From: Eremomyces bilateralis CBS 781.70
Taxonomy: Eukaryota; Ascomycota; Dothideomycetes; Eremomycetales; Eremomycetaceae
NCBI RefSeq assembly: GCF_010015585.1
Contig: NW_022985106.1
Location: 62,001-126,000 of the forward strand
Direction: 5' to 3'
Length of the DNA: 64,000 nucleotides
Position 1 is the stretch's first letter. The number at the start of each line of letters is the position of its first letter. The translations under genes and the position numbers were made by a program. Under the pieces are notes generated by a model. That model ran no database searches. It saw nothing but the letters and a program-made list of their open reading frames with translations, and had not been told where the DNA came from. Shown here piece after piece: positions 59,519 through 64,000 of this stretch.

Positions 59519-61253
59519 TTAGAACTCTCCTCCTCCGCCTCCCAAGGCGGCTGCTCCCCAAACACCTACAAGCCCCCAAAATCCTGCCCGCCATCCCCTC
59601 CAAAGGCCAGACATACCTTGGCCCTTGGACTTCTTCGGCTCTCTTAGCGGCTTTCCCGGTGGACCTTTCTTGGCGACGCTGGGCGACGCCACCTTGATCC
59701 TCACCCCTTCTTCCCGGGCGATATACCACATTGTTCCCAGCACGCCTCGGTACGGGCCTGGCGTAATGATGAGGTCGAGCTTCTCTTCCTTCGACGGGCG
59801 ACCGCTTTGTTCTTTTCGGAAGGACTTGTATCGATCATCGGAAGCCGGCGATCGGAGCAGAGACCAGTCCTTCAGGACATGGGCATGGCCGCGCCGAAGC
59901 ACGGTTTCGAGCGGTAGACGGATGAACAACTCCGCAACTTGCGTGACGAACGTGGCGACTGAAAAGGACGTGGGAGAGAGGACGGGGTCGATGGATAATG
60001 TGCTTCGAAGCACCATGGGCGACGAGGCGGTAAGGAGCGGAGGGATGGCGGAGTGGAGAAATGTGATCGGTAGGATGGCCGTCGGGACAACGAATGTAGG
60101 AAGGGATGCTAACGAAGGGAGAAGGTTTCGCGGAGGGGATGTATGAGGTGTAAGGATGAGTCTAGGTTGCAATGTCAGTTTTGGAACGATACAAGGCCAA
60201 TAAGTGGGTGTACTCGCCTGCTCCGAATGATATCGAGTGGACTGAGGATAACACCAGCGACGCCTGCAGCAGCGACGGCCACGCCTAGGCTCAGCCACGG
60301 ATGTGCACTGTGCGCTATCCTGATACCGGCCTCACCGATGGCTCCTACACCGATCGCCGTCCCAGGGTCGGAGATGTTAAACAGTGCGCTGAGAAATGAT
60401 CGTGTCCATGATTCAATCGTCTTGAGCAGAATATTGTAGACGAACGCGGTGTTTGTCGCTTTCCACAAGCCCCAGGCGCTCTCTTTCCCCCATAGCTGGG
60501 TCAACACTGGTATGAGAGCATCCGGACGACTCAGTTGAAGCCGCGAAGATTGCGATGGAGCCCGTGATCCACTGGTACCAGGGAATTGGGAACTCCTTGA
60601 GGGGGTGGACGGCTGAGAGGGTCGTCGTCCATGCATGTTTGAATTTGACCTCGAGTTGGCCATGTCGGGTCGAGAGTAGGCACGAGATGACTCCGGGGTA
60701 GTGGAGGTGAAGTAAGATGGCGAGTCATTGTCAGAATCATCGTCGTCGGAAGGAATAAACTGTACGGTCAGTATATCGACATAGGACAAGATAGGAGAGC
60801 TCATACATCTTGATATCGACCATTATAACTCGGGACATGTCGTGATCCGGGTGTTCCCATCCTCGCCATACTTTCTTCATCTGCACTTCCGGCCAGATGC
60901 ACCTGTAGCACCGTCTTTGCGACCTCAAACGGTTGTGCCATTAGCACCGACGTGTAGTTCCATACTGCTTGGTCCATGAACCTCTTCGCCATCTCCGCCA
61001 GCGACGGGGAACCCTCCGGAAGGTAGTCGCCATAGTCGAGATCGGACAACAGACTGCGAGCTGTATTCAGTTTCCCCATCTTGCTAAACGGGCGACCGGA
61101 CGCTGTTCCATTTGGACCATGCGATGCCGCATCAGGAGGAAGGCCTATGGATGGAGGGATATAGTACGGTCGATATGGGTTGGGGGTGTTTTGCGAAGTG
61201 CCGGGTCTCCGGAAGCTGGCGAAGGGAGGGTCATCGAGATCTGCCGACGCCAT
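59519..61253 (-). CDS. ugo1: Mitochondrial outer-membrane fusion protein Ugo1 (modified SLC25 carrier)
   Basis: Links Fzo1 and Mgm1 in mitochondrial fusion. Exons (minus): 61253-60807, 60759-60218, 60161-59519; 543 residues. N-terminal carrier-like region NYTSVLMAQPFEVAKTVLQVH, an acidic Ser-rich insert (SDDDDSDNDSPSY), WGLWKATNTAFVYNILLKTIE, the degenerate carrier motif LSPLDIIRSRLILTP across the last junction, and IRLPLETVLRRGHA. The C-terminus GLWRGWRAGFWGLVGVWG is typical. The last intron has a GC donor (AG|GCGAGT); this is the only placement that gives IIRSRLILTP in frame. Confidence 0.92.
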
Positions 61254-61912
61254 GGCAGCATAGTATCAGGTCATCAGCTGGGTTTATTGGAATGCAAGAT
61301 GCAGTGAGGTGTAGACTGTAACATGGAGCATCGGGGACGTCACCATCGATAAAACAATTCCTGAATCGCGAGACTGTCCAACTAAACATGGGCGACCAAT
61401 TAGCGCGTCATCGTAGACCTCTACGGCTGACGATAGCGACCAGCGTATAATTTGAACATACATCGATACATGTGGTGAAAGCAAGTGAATGTCTTCACCT
61501 CGACGCCTTCCTGGGGGAGACCTGCATTAACCAATTGAACTAAAAGAAATGTAGCGGGGAATTACATAGCTATCTTTACAATGGGAATATGCGAAAACAA
61601 CAACAATCGAAGGTTGTGACTCTTCAAGGATGCTTCTATGTCATTGATATTGCGGTTTCTTCCACTCCGCTTACTCCTGACATGAACAATAATGCCGGTG
61701 CAGTCATTGCTTGGTTGCAGATATTGTCGAGTTGGAATACGAATTTCCTACAAACATGGGAGGGCGCTGACCTCCATTAAGTACGGATATAGTCTACCTG
61801 TGGATCATGACCCTTCCCTCTTTAGTACACACATTCGAATCGATTGAATCCTGGTCTGCCATGCTTGAATGCCCGCTGACCCATGAAGCCTCAGCGAAAA
61901 GCATCCCTGTCA
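61254..61912. other. Intergenic: UGO1 promoter
   Basis: UGO1 promoter and 3' flank of the CID/RS gene. No gene seen. Confidence 0.55.
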
Positions 61913-63728
61913 TCACCACCCTCTTCCCCTACCTCTCCCACCTCCGCGGCCACCCATCCCACCCCATCCCTGTGGTCCCTGCGGCCCACCTTGCCAGCTC
62001 GGAACCTGTGGGGGCTGCTGCTGCGTTCCTGGCCATGATGGCATCGGACCTGCGTATGGCATACCCATCGGCGGCGGAGGGGGGATCGAGAAACCTCCAG
62101 GCGCAATAGGAGGAGGCGGATGCGGAGGCCAATTCCCGGTGTAGCCCGCTGGGGGAGGGGGGATCTGCATTTGCATGCTGTTAGGTCCCATCGGCATTGG
62201 GAACGGCATGTTCGCGAACTGTAGGTTTGGCGGAGGGAACGGGCCGGACGAAAATGGTGGTTGGCCCTGAAATGATGCAGGAAATGGAGGTCCGGGAGCT
62301 GGTTGTGAGATGGGCGGAGAATATTGCAGAGGGGGCGGCCCTTGATTCCTTGGGCGATCGCGCCATTCTCTTGGTTCATTGCTAGCGTGAACTTGTGGTC
62401 TTAACTGCGATCGTGAGCGAGAACGGCGAGATTTATGCGGATACGGTGATCTTGAGCGCGATGAAGAGTATCGCCGTCTCCTCGCCGCTCGCGAGGACGA
62501 CTTGGACCGTGAACGTCCGTTGCGCGTGCGATCCCGCGAGTGGTTCCGTGATCGGCTGCGAGAATGGCTGCGCTGGTCCCGTCGTTTAGGAGTGCGCGAG
62601 CTGCCTCGACTCGGTGTATAGGACCGCTGCCTCGGTCGGCTGCTCGAGCGACTTCTTTCTCGACCCCGCGCACTCCCCGAGGCAAGTTCCCTCGCTCGCC
62701 GCTTCATCTGCTCACAGAAAGAAGCAGACCAGCCATAGTACGTGTCCAGCGGCACTAGCTCGCCCGTGTCGGGGTCCTTCACCAGTGGCTGGCCCATCGC
62801 ATCTACGTCTTGTACTTGCTCATCAGCATATGGCGAGCGGAAGATTCGATCAATGTCCTCCATGAAATCCTTGACCGTATTCACAAGACCTGAGTCTGCA
62901 GGACCCCGTGTAAGTTGGATCGGTTTCATGTGCGAAATATTGATCGGTCTCGGCGAATTCGGTCGTATATGCGGCATCATGTTTGCGGCAGGAAGATCGT
63001 AGTAAGGCGTGGAAGGGTCGCCATGAGTCGCGGGCAGATTATAGGGAACATCTTGATTATCCCCCCATCCTTTGACAGCGGCAGCGCGAGTCTGGCTCGT
63101 TGGTATTGGGAAGTCGGAGGTCTTCGCCGCAGTGGCACGTTCTCGTAATCTTGAAATCTCGCCTGATTCTAGAAGTTTTTGTCGCTCCCAAACGGCCAGC
63201 AAATCATCGAGCCTCCTCTCTAGCTTTGCGTGGCCTTTCGAGGAAGCCGACGTATGTGCAACCAGCTCCAACAGATGCGGTTGGATGCCATTCGAGAAGG
63301 ACTTGTAGTTCGCCGATGTCGCCTCGTGGTATCGCAAATGATGCAACGCGTCGCTTAGAAGGTACAGTATATGGAGGCGCCTGCGCGCCGAGGAGGGGGC
63401 AGCCTTTGACCCTCCATCATCCAACGATGCGGACACCGCCGCAAGGTATTTCACAAGCGATGTGGTCTTGGAGCTGGAAGGCACGCAGTTACTGACGAGC
63501 CATTTCCGGCATTGCTATCGCATTGCGACGGTTTAGTGGATCCCGAAACAATCACTTCGATCGGGATAGAATTCAAACCTGAACGTTGGTCGGCGAGCAC
63601 TCGAGGAGTACGGTGTTGAGGAGGGTGTGGAAACGCGATAGCTCGTCACGCGACACGGGGGTTGGATCGGGTCGTAGCAATCCTGCAGCGAAAGACGCCT
63701 TGGCTACTGAAAGACTAATCGAAGTCAT
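61913..63728 (-). CDS. CID-domain, RS-rich RNA-processing protein (CHERP-like)
   Basis: Probably nuclear and linked to splicing or RNA polymerase II. Exons (minus) 63728-63579 and 63514-61913, 583 residues; the junction gives SPTNVQQCRKWLVSNCV. Residues 1-130 form the helical CID-like domain (SSARRRLHILYLLSDALHHL, LDDLLAVWERQKLL). A linker has ISHMKPIQL and DFMEDIDRIF. Residues about 265-380 are an RS domain (RSRSSSRPRQRSYTPSRGSS). Then come long Pro/Met/Gly stretches and an RGGGRGRGRG end typical of RNA binding. Human CHERP has SWAP, CID and G-patch; only the CID is seen here, so the fungal family is shorter or divergent. Confidence 0.82.
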
Positions 63729-64000
63729 AGTGTTGAAGCAGCATTATTGCCCCGTGTATTGGTGCGAGGTTGAGGAAAATAGGCCAGTGGTGCATAAAGG
63801 CAACCTTTCTGCCCCAAATCATCACGAGCGCAGCTAGCACGTGATCTCTCCCATCCTAGAGTATAGCATCACCCCCCGTAGGATTATTAATCAAGGTATT
63901 CCTAATCATGGGGAGGAAACACGGAAATAGTTGAATCGCTCAAAAACAGCATCTTCGCGACGAGTGCATACTTCCTAATTAGGAAATCAAATGATCCCCT
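63729..64000. other. Promoter of the CID/RS gene, window end
   Basis: CACGTG at 63839-63844, 111 bp before the ATG of the minus-strand gene. Nothing else seen. Confidence 0.45.

Overview
The window is nuclear DNA of a filamentous ascomycete (Pezizomycotina). This rests on many short introns (about 45-115 nt) with CTAAC-type branch sites close to the 3' splice site, dense genes on both strands, CT-rich leaders, and a gene set typical of these fungi: Snt2, a Som1/Flo8-type LisH regulator, trifunctional His4, a GH10 xylanase, acetoacetyl-CoA synthetase and a STAND-type N-terminal domain. I see no mobile element, tRNA, rRNA or CRISPR array. I built 19 protein gene models by hand from reading frames and splice signals; all but one (54843-55830) give an uninterrupted frame.

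Left part (1-23 kb): 3' part of an ER protein disulfide isomerase (HDEL end), 5.7 kb without a convincing gene, a DapA-family aldolase, the large Snt2 chromatin reader (minus), an IQ-motif protein and a tRNA dihydrouridine synthase 2. Middle (23-46 kb): an unrecognised secreted low-complexity protein with a CxCxCxC cluster, the U5 snRNP 40K WD40 protein, an 1101-residue protein with a STAND-type N-terminus, nine glutamine-marked heptads, an SHD1-like domain and ankyrin repeats, the TRAPP subunit Bet3, Som1/Flo8 behind an 891-nt ATG-free stretch, a hemerythrin-like protein, a peroxisomal ABCD transporter and the PP4 regulatory subunit Psy4/PP4R2. Right part (46-64 kb): GH10 xylanase, His4, an MCT-like MFS transporter, Yih1/IMPACT, an unresolved membrane protein, acetoacetyl-CoA synthetase, the mitochondrial fusion factor Ugo1 and a CID/RS protein.

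Most genes are housekeeping and do not form a cluster. Functional links visible in sequence: the xylanase has paired GGCTAA/GGCTAT sites (XlnR type), HIS4 has a Gcn4/CpcA-type site 63 bp before its ATG and lies about 3 kb from YIH1, an inhibitor of the kinase that drives that same response. The most unusual signals are in splicing (four AAG 3' splice sites with a near-fixed branch-to-AG distance, a GC-AG intron, 9-nt and 13-nt exons) and in the two undescribed proteins at 23.9-25.8 kb and 28.3-31.6 kb.
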